A DNA stretch of 22,259 nt from JAKQHY01 sp034429475 (GTDB lineage: Bacteria; Chloroflexota; Anaerolineae; B4-G1; SLSP01): contig DAOUGD010000149.1 in NCBI GenBank assembly GCA_034429475.1, positions 1 to 22,259 on the forward strand, given 5' to 3'. The notes under the pieces are model-generated. The model did no database searches. It was not told the DNA's origin and saw only the letters and a program-made list of their open reading frames with translations. How positions within the stretch are numbered: the stretch's first letter is position 1; each line of letters begins with the position of its first letter. Below are positions 14,853 through 22,083 of the stretch, one piece after another. Made by a program: the position numbers and the translations under genes.

Positions 14853-15688
14853 AAGTCCTTTCCTTCTTTTTGATTGAGAGGTCGGCGGCGGGAGAGGCGA
14901 AACCCGGTTTTGTGGGCTTTGGGCAGCAGGAAGGCTTGCAGGATGGACGTCAGGCGCTGCGCGTCCACGTCCCGAATGATGCGCCCGTTGTGAGTCAAAG
15001 AAATGGCACCGCGTTCCTCGGAGATAACTACGGCGACGGCGTCGGTGTCTTCAGTGATGCCCAGCGCGGCGCGATGCCGCAGCCCCAACTCGCGGTCGGA
15101 CAGGAAGGCGGCGGTGAGCGGCAGGACGCAGGCCGCCGCCACCAGCCGGCCTTTGTGGATGATGACGGCGCCGTCGTGGAGGATGGTGTGATGGTCGAAG
15201 AGCGTGGTGAGCAATTCGGGAGTGACCTGCGAATCCAGGGCCACGCCAGTTTCGGTATATTCCCTGAGTCCGGTCTGCCGTTCAAAAACGATCAGAGCGC
15301 CGATGTTGCGCGCCGCCATATAAACGCCGGCGGTGACGACGGCGTCTATTGCGCGGGCGCACTGTTCGTTATCTACCTGTGACAGCCGCATCAGCCGCCC
15401 TCGCCCCAGTCGCTCAAACGCGCGGCGTAATTCCGGTTGGAAGAGGACCGGGAAAGCGACGAGAAAGGCCGGAAGCAGTTGCTCAATCAGCCACGAAAAA
15501 GCGCGGAGTTGCACCACCCGCGACAGTAGGGCCAACGAGATCAAGAGGACGGTCAAGCCGCGCACCAAAGGTAACGCGCGGGTGCCCCGAATGGCGTAGA
15601 AAAGCCAGAAGAACAGAACAGACACCAGGGATATATCCAAGATGTCTGACCATGTTAGGCGTTGAATCAGCCAATTCAGATCCCACAT
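14849..15688 (-). CDS. cdaA: Membrane diadenylate cyclase CdaA
   Basis: CdaA makes the second messenger c-di-AMP from two ATP. At 279 residues it has the family length. Three N-terminal hydrophobic segments (about residues 15-32, 40-57, 66-84) are followed by the DAC (DisA_N) domain (about 105-240) with catalytic DGA (172-174) in LHDGAVII and RHR (204-206) in GLRHRAALG. Both motifs are intact, so it should be active. The stop of the TPR gene is 6 bp upstream and the cdaR start overlaps the stop. Gene order TPR-cdaA-cdaR suggests that the TPR protein works in the same membrane or cell-wall process. Confidence 0.97.
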   Translation of the reverse strand: MWDLNWLIQRLTWSDILDISLVSVLFFWLFYAIRGTRALPLVRGLTVLLISLALLSRVVQLRAFSWLIEQLLPAFLVAFPVLFQPELRRAFERLGRGRLMRLSQVDNEQCARAIDAVVTAGVYMAARNIGALIVFERQTGLREYTETGVALDSQVTPELLTTLFDHHTILHDGAVIIHKGRLVAAACVLPLTAAFLSDRELGLRHRAALGITEDTDAVAVVISEERGAISLTHNGRIIRDVDAQRLTSILQAFLLPKAHKTGFRLSRRRPLNQKEGKDL

Positions 15689-15694
15689 TCCAGA

Positions 15695-17983
15695 CTAGGG
15701 TTGCCGCGGTAACGGTCCGGTGCCTCGGGGCGCCGGCGGTTCGCGTCCGGTCATCTCACGGTATAGCGCTTCATAATCCGGCCGATTGGGGGGATTGAGC
15801 GCCAGGATCGCCTCAATGGTCTTGGTGGCGGCGTCTTTCTGGCCGGATTCCAGTTGCAGGTCGCCGAGGATGTCCAAATGCTCCAAGGCCTTCTCCCGAT
15901 TGCCGGTGTTGAGGTAGAGTTGCGCTGCCCGCGCCCGCAACGGGGTGTTATCCGGTTCGCTGCTCATCAAGTCTTCCAGGATTGCCAGGACTTTGTCCGC
16001 CCGGCGTTTTTCCAGGTGATGCTTGATGAGTTTGTCGAGGGCGCCCATCCCCAAGTGCGGGCGTCCAGTGCGGGGATAGAGGCGAAACAGGCCCAGGTGC
16101 GCGCGTTCATCATCTGGGGCGATGCGGACGATTTCCTCGTAACTCTTGATCGCGGCCTGCCAGTTGAGCCGCTGCATATCCAGGTCGGCCATCTTGTGGA
16201 GAAAACGCACTTCCCATTGGCGCGGTTCGCTGCCGCGCGGCGCCACCCGCAGGGCCTCGACGTAAGTCTCCCGCGCCCGCTCCGGCTGCGCCAGTTGATA
16301 GTAGGCGTCGGCCAGTTCCCGGTATTGGTTCAGCGCGTCGTCAATGCGGCCATGCTGCACCATTAGATCAATGACGCGCTTATGGACGTTGATGTCGAGG
16401 GGCGATACCTGCAAAATCTCGTGGTAGGTCGCCAGCGCCTGGGGTGTTTCGCCGCGAATTTCGTGGGTGCTGGCGATGGTGTGCAGCTTTTCGACGGACT
16501 GTTCCACGTTGCCGGTTTCCTGGAAGAGCGTCGCCAGCAGGTGATGGAGCGGCAGGTAGTCCGGCGCCTTGCCGATGGCGTGGAACAGTTCTTCCAGGGC
16601 ATTGTAGATTTTGTGGCGGCGCTGGTATTCTTGCGCCAACGCCAGGGATTTGAGGACGTCTTCTGAGCCGGAGAGACTGATCAACTCGCCCAGGCTGAGC
16701 ACCACGCCGGAGCGCGCCATGCCATCCAGCCGTTTGCGGGCTTTCATGGATTCTTCTTCCCACCCACGCTGCCCCAGGAAGTTGACGAGGGTCTCGCCCA
16801 ATTGCTGGATGCGTTCCGGTTCGCCGGTGTTGATCAAATTTTGCGCCAGTCCTTCGTAGACCCGGATCAGATCGTTAGCCTGGGCGTGTTCGATGGTCGC
16901 CAAATCTACGATTTTCACCGCTTCCAGGAAATATTTGAGCGCCTGCTGGAAATTACCCTGCGCCTGGTAACATTCGCCCAGGGTATAGTTGCTGCTCAGG
17001 ACGTACTCCGGGTCGGTGATGGAGCGTTCAAACTGTGCGATGGCGTCCTTGAAGCGCATTTGCTCCTTGTAGAGCAATCCCAGGTTGAAGTGGATGGAGG
17101 GCATCGAGACGCCCGCTTGCAAGAGCTGCTCGTAGGATTGCTGTGAGACCTGGTAGTCGCCGCGCGTCTGGGCGTCAATGGCCTTCCCGATGAGCATGTC
17201 CACTTCCATCTGGGATAAGCCCTGAACCTGGGGTTTATCCTCGTCGAAGATGGACTCCGCCAGTTTTGCCAAAGCCCGCTGCCGGGCGATGTCCACGGGA
17301 CTGCCGCTGTCTTCGGCCATTTCTTCGGGAAGTTCCTCTGCGGCAGTTCCCGCCGCGTCGGTGCCCGGTGTAAACGCCGCTGGTCGAGGCAAGCCGCGAT
17401 TGCTTTGCAGCAGCATCATAGCTTGCCCGATGAGCGGCTCGTGAGGGATGAACTGCTGCATCTGGCGGCACACTTCGACCGCCCAGTCGTGATGATCGTC
17501 CTGGTAAAGATACGCCAACCAGAGCGCCGCCTGCACGGCCTTGTCTACCTCGCGTTCTTGCTGATATTGTTGTAGCAATTCTGCCCAGGCCCGGTCATTG
17601 GTGGGGGTCAGGCGCACTGTGGCTTCCAACGAAGCCGTCATTTTGGCGCTCAGGTTTTGTTTCTTGTAACGCTGGGCTGCTTCAGCGTACATCGTGGCGG
17701 CGGTTTCGCCCTCGCCGCGTTTTTCGCGGATTTCGGCGATGCGTTCGTAAGGTCCCGCGTCGGCAGGGGTCAGGTGGGTGAGGCGTTCATAGACCTCGAG
17801 CGCCTCATTCGTCTGCTCAGCGTTCAGTAAAGCCCAGGCATAGCCCAACAAGGTCGAAACATCGTCGGGGAACTCTACCAGTGCGCGCCGGTAAACTTTG
17901 ACGGCGTCGTCCCATTTTTCTGCCCAGACCAGGTCATTAGCCTTTTGGATTGCATCGTCGAAGCGCAAGCGATTCCCAGCCAT
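15695..17983 (-). CDS. Large TPR-repeat protein upstream of cdaA
   Basis: The 762-residue soluble protein is made almost entirely of tetratricopeptide repeats, in two blocks (about residues 10-205 and 265-740). An acidic, alanine-rich linker separates them (about 205-262). TPR consensus positions are clear in segments such as SIHFNLGLLYKEQMRFKDAI. The C-terminus is proline-rich (REPPAPRGTGPLP). No signal peptide or membrane helix is seen, so it is probably a cytoplasmic scaffold. GAGGTAAC lies about 8 nt before the ATG. The stop is 6 bp from cdaA, indicating one operon. Partners are unknown; a link to c-di-AMP control or envelope assembly is inference from position only. Confidence 0.9.
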   Translation of the reverse strand: MAGNRLRFDDAIQKANDLVWAEKWDDAVKVYRRALVEFPDDVSTLLGYAWALLNAEQTNEALEVYERLTHLTPADAGPYERIAEIREKRGEGETAATMYAEAAQRYKKQNLSAKMTASLEATVRLTPTNDRAWAELLQQYQQEREVDKAVQAALWLAYLYQDDHHDWAVEVCRQMQQFIPHEPLIGQAMMLLQSNRGLPRPAAFTPGTDAAGTAAEELPEEMAEDSGSPVDIARQRALAKLAESIFDEDKPQVQGLSQMEVDMLIGKAIDAQTRGDYQVSQQSYEQLLQAGVSMPSIHFNLGLLYKEQMRFKDAIAQFERSITDPEYVLSSNYTLGECYQAQGNFQQALKYFLEAVKIVDLATIEHAQANDLIRVYEGLAQNLINTGEPERIQQLGETLVNFLGQRGWEEESMKARKRLDGMARSGVVLSLGELISLSGSEDVLKSLALAQEYQRRHKIYNALEELFHAIGKAPDYLPLHHLLATLFQETGNVEQSVEKLHTIASTHEIRGETPQALATYHEILQVSPLDINVHKRVIDLMVQHGRIDDALNQYRELADAYYQLAQPERARETYVEALRVAPRGSEPRQWEVRFLHKMADLDMQRLNWQAAIKSYEEIVRIAPDDERAHLGLFRLYPRTGRPHLGMGALDKLIKHHLEKRRADKVLAILEDLMSSEPDNTPLRARAAQLYLNTGNREKALEHLDILGDLQLESGQKDAATKTIEAILALNPPNRPDYEALYREMTGREPPAPRGTGPLPRQP

Positions 17984-18005
17984 AAGTTACCTCGTTTTTC
18001 GGGTG

Positions 18006-18047
18006 ATTCGTAATTCGCTATTCGTAATTCGCTATTAGTTATTCTCT
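18006..18047. repeat. Tandem 14-bp (heptad-based) repeat overlapping the argF stop
   Basis: ATTCGTAATTCGCT occurs twice exactly in tandem (18006-18019, 18020-18033) and a degenerate third copy follows (18034-18047). Each unit is itself two related 7-mers. The third copy contains the argF stop codon and its last codons. It lies in the 51-bp gap between argF and the TPR gene. Confidence 0.8.
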
Positions 18048-18964
18048 GCGTCCATGGCCCAGACCAGGATGCCTTTTTGTGCGTGCAGGCGATTTTCGGC
18101 CTGATCGAACAGCGCCGAATGGGGGCCATCCGCGACGGAGTCGGTGATTTCTTCGCCGCGATGCGCGGGCAGACAGTGCATGACGATGACGTCGGGTTTG
18201 GCGCAGCGGAGTTTGTTGTCATCTACGCGATACGGCGGGAAGATTTTGCGGCGCTGCTCCGCTTCTTCTTCCTGGCCCATCGAAGTCCAGGTGTCGGTGT
18301 AGAGCACGTCGGCATCGGCGGCGGCATCCATAGGGTCGTAAGTCGCCTCAAGGTGCGCGCCGGTCTGCGCCGCGATCTGCTGGCCCAAGGCCCAGGTCGC
18401 CGGATGCAACTCATAGCCACGCGGCGTGGCGATGGTGCAGTCCATCCCCAGCAGCGCCGCGCCGAACAAGAGCGAGGTCGCCACGTTGTTGCCGTCGCCC
18501 AGGTAGACCAGTTTCTTGCCCTGGAAACTGCCCTTGTATTCCAGGATGGTCAGGAAGTCGGCCATCCCCTGGCAGGGATGCGAATAATCGGACAGGCCAT
18601 TGATGACGGGGACGGTGGCGTATTTTGCCAGTTCGACCACATCCGCATGGGCGAAGACGCGCGCCATGATCACGTTGACATAGCGGGAGATGACGCGGGC
18701 GACATCAGCCGTGCTTTCCCGCTTGCCCAACTGAATTTCGTTGGGCGAGAGGTACAGGCCGTTGCCGCCCAGTTGCAACATCGCCACGTCAAAAGAAACC
18801 CGCGTGCGCAGGCTCGGCTTCTGGAAAATCATACCCAGGACTTTGTTCTTCAAATAAAGCGGGGCGTTGCCAGCCTTCCATTCTTGCTTGATGCGCAAGG
18901 ATAAATCGAGAATATGCTGCATCTCCGCCGGGGTGAGGTGCGCTAACGAGAGGAAATGTTTCAT
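18035..18964 (-). CDS. argF: Ornithine carbamoyltransferase
   Basis: This enzyme makes citrulline from ornithine and carbamoyl phosphate in arginine synthesis. The ATG at 18964 (309 residues) is chosen because AGGAGG lies about 9 nt upstream and the family N-terminus (HFLSLAHLTPAEM) starts here. The open frame extends 18 codons up without a ribosome site. Motifs are the carbamoyl phosphate loop SLRTR (51-55; usually STRTR), HPCQ (129-132), the ornithine SMG loop in TDTWTSMGQE (228-230) and HCLP (263-266). The SMG loop and HCLP argue for ornithine as substrate over acetyl- or succinyl-ornithine, though the SLRTR variant leaves a small doubt. It may be cotranscribed with the TPR-cdaA-cdaR genes; no terminator is visible between them. 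Confidence 0.95.
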   Translation of the reverse strand: MKHFLSLAHLTPAEMQHILDLSLRIKQEWKAGNAPLYLKNKVLGMIFQKPSLRTRVSFDVAMLQLGGNGLYLSPNEIQLGKRESTADVARVISRYVNVIMARVFAHADVVELAKYATVPVINGLSDYSHPCQGMADFLTILEYKGSFQGKKLVYLGDGNNVATSLLFGAALLGMDCTIATPRGYELHPATWALGQQIAAQTGAHLEATYDPMDAAADADVLYTDTWTSMGQEEEAEQRRKIFPPYRVDDNKLRCAKPDVIVMHCLPAHRGEEITDSVADGPHSALFDQAENRLHAQKGILVWAMDAENN

Positions 18965-18998
18965 CAGAATTGCCTCCTGTGAGTTAGTATGTTTCATA

Positions 18999-19026
18999 AG
19001 TATACCATGAACAGTCATCCAGTAAA
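18999..19026 (-). promoter_or_regulatory. Putative argF promoter
   Basis: The minus strand reads TTTACT (19026-19021), a 16-bp spacer and TATACT (19004-18999), preceded by TG for an extended -10. The argF ATG lies 34 bp downstream of the -10. No ARG-box-like operator was recognised. Confidence 0.55.
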
Positions 19027-19086
19027 AATATTGCTCGGATCAAACGGGCGGTTACACATGTCAGGCAGTTATGGCATTGACGCCAG

Positions 19087-19116
19087 TTGTCGAGGCGGTG
19101 CAGTTCATGCTATACT
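19087..19116 (+). promoter_or_regulatory. Putative kbl promoter
   Basis: TTGTCG (19087-19092), an 18-bp spacer and TATACT (19111-19116), preceded by TG at the extended -10 position. The predicted start near 19123 gives a leader of about 100 nt holding the long hairpin at 19139-19197. It is divergent from the argF promoter. Confidence 0.55.
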
Positions 19117-19138
19117 GACAGAGATGTGAAAAAATCTT

Positions 19139-19197
19139 CTCAACGGATGAAACGGAATCTAACGGATTTTTCCGTTAAATTCGTTCAATTCGTTGAG
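19139..19197. repeat. Long imperfect palindrome in the kbl leader
   Basis: The 59-bp element folds back on itself. Outer arms CTCAACG (19139-19145) and CGTTGAG (19191-19197) pair, an AACG/CGTT block pairs in the middle, and TAACGGA (19160-19166) pairs with TCCGTTA (19171-19177) around TTTT. Internal ACGGA and TTCGTT motifs recur. It ends 13 bp before the kbl Shine-Dalgarno. It looks like a dispersed palindromic repeat unit, but only one copy is in this window. Confidence 0.6.
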
Positions 19198-19220
19198 CCT
19201 ATTTTTGTAAGGAGTGACCG

Positions 19221-20408
19221 ATGACTGAAGTAAAGTTGCTATGGATCGAAGAAGAAGTAAGGGCGTTACAGGAAAATGGCCTGTTCATCAATTTGCGCAC
19301 GATTGAATCCGCGCCGGGCGCGTGGATGGTGGTGGATGGGCAGCGGGTGCTCAACCTCTGCACCAACAACTACCTCGGCCTGGCCGACGACTCGCGGCTG
19401 ATCCAGGCGGCCAAAGACGCGCTGGATCGGTACGGGGCCGGGCCGACGGCCGTGCGCTCGATTGCCGGCACTCTGGCGATTCATAAAGAGTTGGAGGCAA
19501 AGGTGGCGGCCTTCAAGAACGTGGAGGACGCGCTCTACGTGCAAAGCGGTTTCCTGGCGAACCAGGCCGCGCTGCCGCCTTTGGTGGGTAAGGAGGACGT
19601 GATTTTCTCCGACCGGCTCAATCACGCCAGCATCATTGATGGCGCGCGGTTGAGTCGCGCCAAGATCGTAGTCTACGAACACTGCGATCCGGCGGATCTG
19701 GAGGTCAAGATCAAGGAGCACCTGCCGCAATACCGGCGCGGCCTGCTGGTGACAGACGGCGTCTTCTCGATGGATGGCGACGTCGCGCCGCTGGATAAGC
19801 TGTACGAGGTGGCCGAGCGTTACGGGGTCCTGACGATGGTGGACGACGCGCACGGCGAGGGGGTGCTGGGGCGGGGCGGCCGCGGCATCGTGGATCACTT
19901 TGGCCTGCATGGCAAATTCGATGTGGAAGTTGGTACGTTCTCCAAGGCGTTTGGCGTGGTCGGCGGTGTGGTGGCGGGTAAGAAGCTCATCGTAGATTAC
20001 CTGCGGCAGAAAGCGCGGCCTTTCCTGTTCTCCAGCGCTGTCACGGCGACCGATACGGCGGCGTGTATGGCGGCGGTGGAGATGCTCACCGAGTCCACCG
20101 CGTTGGTAGACCGGCTGTGGGAGAACACCCGCTACTTCAAGGGGCAGATGCAGGCGTTGGGGTTCAACGTGGGTAACAGTGTCACGCCGATTACGCCGGT
20201 GATGCTGGGCGACGTCAAACTGGCGAAGACCTTCAGCCAGCAGTTGTTCGCGGCCGGCGTCTTTGCGATGCCGCTAGGTTTCCCCACCGTGCCGCAGGGA
20301 CAGGCGCGCATCCGGGTGATGGTATCGGCGGCCCTGTCTCGCGCCGATCTCGATTTCGGCCTGGAAAAATTTGCCCAGATTGGCCGGAGCCTGGGCGTGC
20401 TGGCTTAA
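19221..20408 (+). CDS. kbl: Alpha-oxoamine synthase: glycine C-acetyltransferase / AONS-like
   Basis: This PLP-dependent enzyme condenses an amino acid with an acyl-CoA. The 395-residue protein has H135 (LNHASIIDG), D208 and H211 (VDDAHGEG) and PLP-Lys K242 in GTFSKAFG. The NNYLGLA and SIAGTLAIHKELE motifs and the C-terminal WENTRYFK and GFPTVPQGQARIR segments resemble the Thermus-type protein. That protein family covers both 2-amino-3-ketobutyrate CoA ligase (Kbl, threonine breakdown) and 8-amino-7-oxononanoate synthase (BioF, biotin). Neither tdh nor biotin genes are in the window to decide, so Kbl is the preferred but not certain name. AAGGAGTG lies about 7 nt before the ATG. Confidence 0.88.
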   Translation: MTEVKLLWIEEEVRALQENGLFINLRTIESAPGAWMVVDGQRVLNLCTNNYLGLADDSRLIQAAKDALDRYGAGPTAVRSIAGTLAIHKELEAKVAAFKNVEDALYVQSGFLANQAALPPLVGKEDVIFSDRLNHASIIDGARLSRAKIVVYEHCDPADLEVKIKEHLPQYRRGLLVTDGVFSMDGDVAPLDKLYEVAERYGVLTMVDDAHGEGVLGRGGRGIVDHFGLHGKFDVEVGTFSKAFGVVGGVVAGKKLIVDYLRQKARPFLFSSAVTATDTAACMAAVEMLTESTALVDRLWENTRYFKGQMQALGFNVGNSVTPITPVMLGDVKLAKTFSQQLFAAGVFAMPLGFPTVPQGQARIRVMVSAALSRADLDFGLEKFAQIGRSLGVLA

Positions 20409-20410
20409 AA

Positions 20411-20438
20411 TTGACATGCGGGAGGAATCCATTACAAT
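20411..20438 (+). promoter_or_regulatory. Near-consensus promoter of the DUF211-VIT unit
   Basis: A consensus TTGACA (20411-20416), a 16-bp spacer and TACAAT (20433-20438) begin just 2 bp after the kbl stop. The predicted start near 20445 leaves a leader of about 180 nt. This is the best -35 in the window. Confidence 0.7.
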
Positions 20439-20444
20439 GCTCAT

Positions 20445-20584
20445 ATAAGCCTGTGTTTTAACGGAGCGTATTGAGTTTTTTGTATTGCGAAGATAGCATG
20501 GATCCTGGCAGAGCAACTCACAATTTGGTGGTCTCTTTTTGAAAAGCAGCCGTCCAATTCACGGATGATTGGACGGCTGCTTTT
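20445..20584 (+). ncRNA. Candidate leader RNA or small RNA ending at a terminator
   Basis: A transcript from the 20411-20438 promoter would run about 140 nt to the hairpin terminator at 20542-20584 without any convincing open reading frame. The pattern (promoter, untranslated leader, terminator, then gene) is that of an attenuator or riboswitch, or of a stand-alone small RNA. I could not match it to a known riboswitch, T-box, 6S or SRP RNA consensus. Confidence 0.35.
20542..20584 (+). terminator. 17-bp perfect hairpin terminator before the DUF211 gene
   Basis: Arms 20542-20558 and 20568-20584 are perfectly complementary with a 9-nt loop. The outer base pairs are A-T, so the plus strand ends in TTTT and the minus strand does too; it may work in both directions. 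It lies 41 bp before the DUF211 ATG and 134 bp after the kbl stop, so it stops kbl read-through and can also interrupt the DUF211 leader. Confidence 0.85.
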
Positions 20585-20624
20585 GTGTGTTTGTCTTGTC
20601 TGTAGAAAAAAAGGAGCTGTGAAG

Positions 20625-20912
20625 ATGGGGAGAATTCGTCGTTTGGTGCTGGACACGTTGAAACCGCATGAGCCGACCATTGTGTTGATGGCCGAACAGC
20701 TCAGCGAACTGCCGGGCATATCCGCCGTCAACATCAGTATTTACGAGATGGATCGCAAGGTGGAGAACGCCAAGATTACCGTAGAGGGAGAATCCATCCC
20801 CTACCGCCAGGTGGAGCAGTTGATTGAGCAAATGGGCGGCGCCGTCCACTCTATTGATGAAGTGGTGGCCGGCAAAATCATCATTGATGACGCCGCAACG
20901 TTGCAGGACTGA
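20625..20912 (+). CDS. DUF211 family protein
   Basis: The 95-residue protein matches the DUF211 family from end to end. That family is small, has a ferredoxin-like fold and is found mainly in archaea. The recognisable segments are RRLVLDTLKPHEPTIV (5-20), the LPGISAVNISIYEMDR region and the C-terminal GGAVHSIDEVVAGKII. The function of the family is not established. The start at 20625 is set by AAGGAG about 9 nt upstream; an upstream in-frame ATG at 20565 would lie inside the terminator hairpin and is rejected. The stop is 21 bp before the VIT-like gene, so the two form an operon. Confidence 0.9.
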   Translation: MGRIRRLVLDTLKPHEPTIVLMAEQLSELPGISAVNISIYEMDRKVENAKITVEGESIPYRQVEQLIEQMGGAVHSIDEVVAGKIIIDDAATLQD

Positions 20913-20933
20913 AGATATATTGGAGGCTGAGTC

Positions 20934-21644
20934 GTGATAGAGAGTCGTTATGTTGAGGGTGAGGAGCAGGCGGGCAAGATTGTCGCTGGGAGTACAGGTG
21001 CAGTGACAATTCGCGCCCGCTTGAAACAGAGCATGTCCCGGATCCCCAGGGCGTTGGGCCGGACGGTGCAGCGCTGGCGGGAGTATTCGGAGCTGTCGGG
21101 GGCGGGCAATATTGCGCGGCGCGCTTTTGCCAATAACTCCTTCGATGGGATACTGACGATGGTGGGTGTCGTGATGGGGGGATTCGCCGTCGGCGTCAAG
21201 GACCCCAAGGTGATTCTCGTTACCGGGTTGTCCACTGCGGTGGCTATCGGCGTTTCCGGCGGTTGGGGGGCATACCTGACGGAGTCAGCGGAGCGTCAGC
21301 GCGAACTAACCGAACTTGAGCGGAGCACGTTGACCGACCTGCACGAATCCAAGATCGGTCAGGCCGCGCGCGCGGCGGTGCTGATTGTTACGGCGACAGA
21401 TGGCCTGTCGCCGTTTCTGTCGGCGTTCTTGGTGGTGATCCCTTTCTTCTTTGCTTCGTTGCTACCTTCGATTACCTATGCCTTCTATATGTCCTTGGGC
21501 ATGGCCTTGCTGACCCTCTTCGGCTTGGGCGTCTACCTCGCCAGCGTCTCGCAGGAAAACCGGCTGGTTTATGGCCTGAAGACCGCCGTCGCCGGGCTGG
21601 CCTGTATGGGGTTGAGTTTGTTGGTGGAATACCTGTCAGGTTAA
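20934..21644 (+). CDS. VIT1/CCC1-like membrane transporter
   Basis: The 236-residue integral membrane protein resembles the VIT1/CCC1 family of Fe2+/Mn2+ transporters, notably the archaeal branch. After a basic, soluble N-terminus of about 55 residues comes IARRAFANNSFDGILTMVGVVMGGF, which matches the first VIT helix. Further hydrophobic segments are at about residues 92-115, 145-175, 178-205 and 213-234, giving about five helices, with a charged cytoplasmic loop (about 116-142, TESAERQRELTELERS). The GTG start at 20934 is supported by GGAGG about 8 nt upstream. The stop overlaps the stop of the convergent gene (TTAA, 21641-21644). Metal export or storage transport is inferred from the family; the substrate is not shown. 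Confidence 0.82.
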   Translation: MIESRYVEGEEQAGKIVAGSTGAVTIRARLKQSMSRIPRALGRTVQRWREYSELSGAGNIARRAFANNSFDGILTMVGVVMGGFAVGVKDPKVILVTGLSTAVAIGVSGGWGAYLTESAERQRELTELERSTLTDLHESKIGQAARAAVLIVTATDGLSPFLSAFLVVIPFFFASLLPSITYAFYMSLGMALLTLFGLGVYLASVSQENRLVYGLKTAVAGLACMGLSLLVEYLSG

Positions 21645-21997
21645 CGCCGGTTCACCCAATCTTCATCCCCCCAATCGCGTACCGCTCCCATCACCCGCCC
21701 GGCGACAATGCCGAACACAATGACGACATAGCTGGCAATCCTGACCCAGGGATCATCCGCGATCATATTCATGATCAACGCGACGATGACCCCGATGACG
21801 CCGCCAATGATCATCAACAGCCATTTGGCCGGGAGGTCCTGGATGATGCGTTTGACGGTGAGCGGTTGGCGACTTTTGCGGTGTCGGGTTGAAATGCGCT
21901 GCATCTTGGCGCGATCTTTGGCGGTAGGATCGCGGCTGCTTAATTGCTCGTCACGTAACCGTTGCAAACGGCGGATCTCGTCTTCTTGCTTGCCCAT
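21641..21997 (-). CDS. Small two-helix membrane protein, unknown function
   Basis: I do not recognise this 118-residue protein. The N-terminal half is soluble and strongly charged (Lys/Arg-rich, with heptad-like EIRRLQRLRDEQL). Two hydrophobic helices follow (about residues 58-78 and 85-105), and a short tail with Trp and acidic residues (DWGDEDWVNRR). A basic cytoplasmic N-terminus with a helical hairpin anchor is the simplest topology. AAGGAG lies about 7 nt before the ATG. It converges on the VIT-like gene and is probably transcribed alone from a promoter near 22056-22083. Confidence 0.75.
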   Translation of the reverse strand: MGKQEDEIRRLQRLRDEQLSSRDPTAKDRAKMQRISTRHRKSRQPLTVKRIIQDLPAKWLLMIIGGVIGVIVALIMNMIADDPWVRIASYVVIVFGIVAGRVMGAVRDWGDEDWVNRR

Positions 21998-22021
21998 AGT
22001 GAACTCCTTGTGCTGGTAGAC

Positions 22022-22039
22022 TGAGCCAGCGGTGGCTCA
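22022..22039. repeat. Short hairpin in the leader of the small membrane protein
   Basis: TGAGCCA and TGGCTCA form a 7-bp perfect stem with a 4-nt loop (gcgg). It lies 25-42 bp upstream of the ATG at 21997 and just above its ribosome site. It may affect translation or may be incidental. Confidence 0.45.
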
Positions 22040-22055
22040 AAGACGTTTGTGCTTA

Positions 22056-22083
22056 AGTATACTCAGTCTGTTCGTTAAGTCTA
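22056..22083 (-). promoter_or_regulatory. Putative promoter of the small membrane protein
   Basis: The minus strand reads TAGACT (22083-22078), a 16-bp spacer and TATACT (22061-22056). The -35 matches only four of six positions. Confidence 0.35.

Noticed and set aside
18077..18904. 275-codon plus-strand frame opposite argF
   Set aside because: It is antisense to a well-conserved enzyme, with no family motif and shadow-like composition.
20445..20624. Known riboswitch, T-box, 6S RNA or SRP RNA in the DUF211 leader
   Set aside because: None of the consensus motifs I know for these classes is present; kept only as an unclassified leader.
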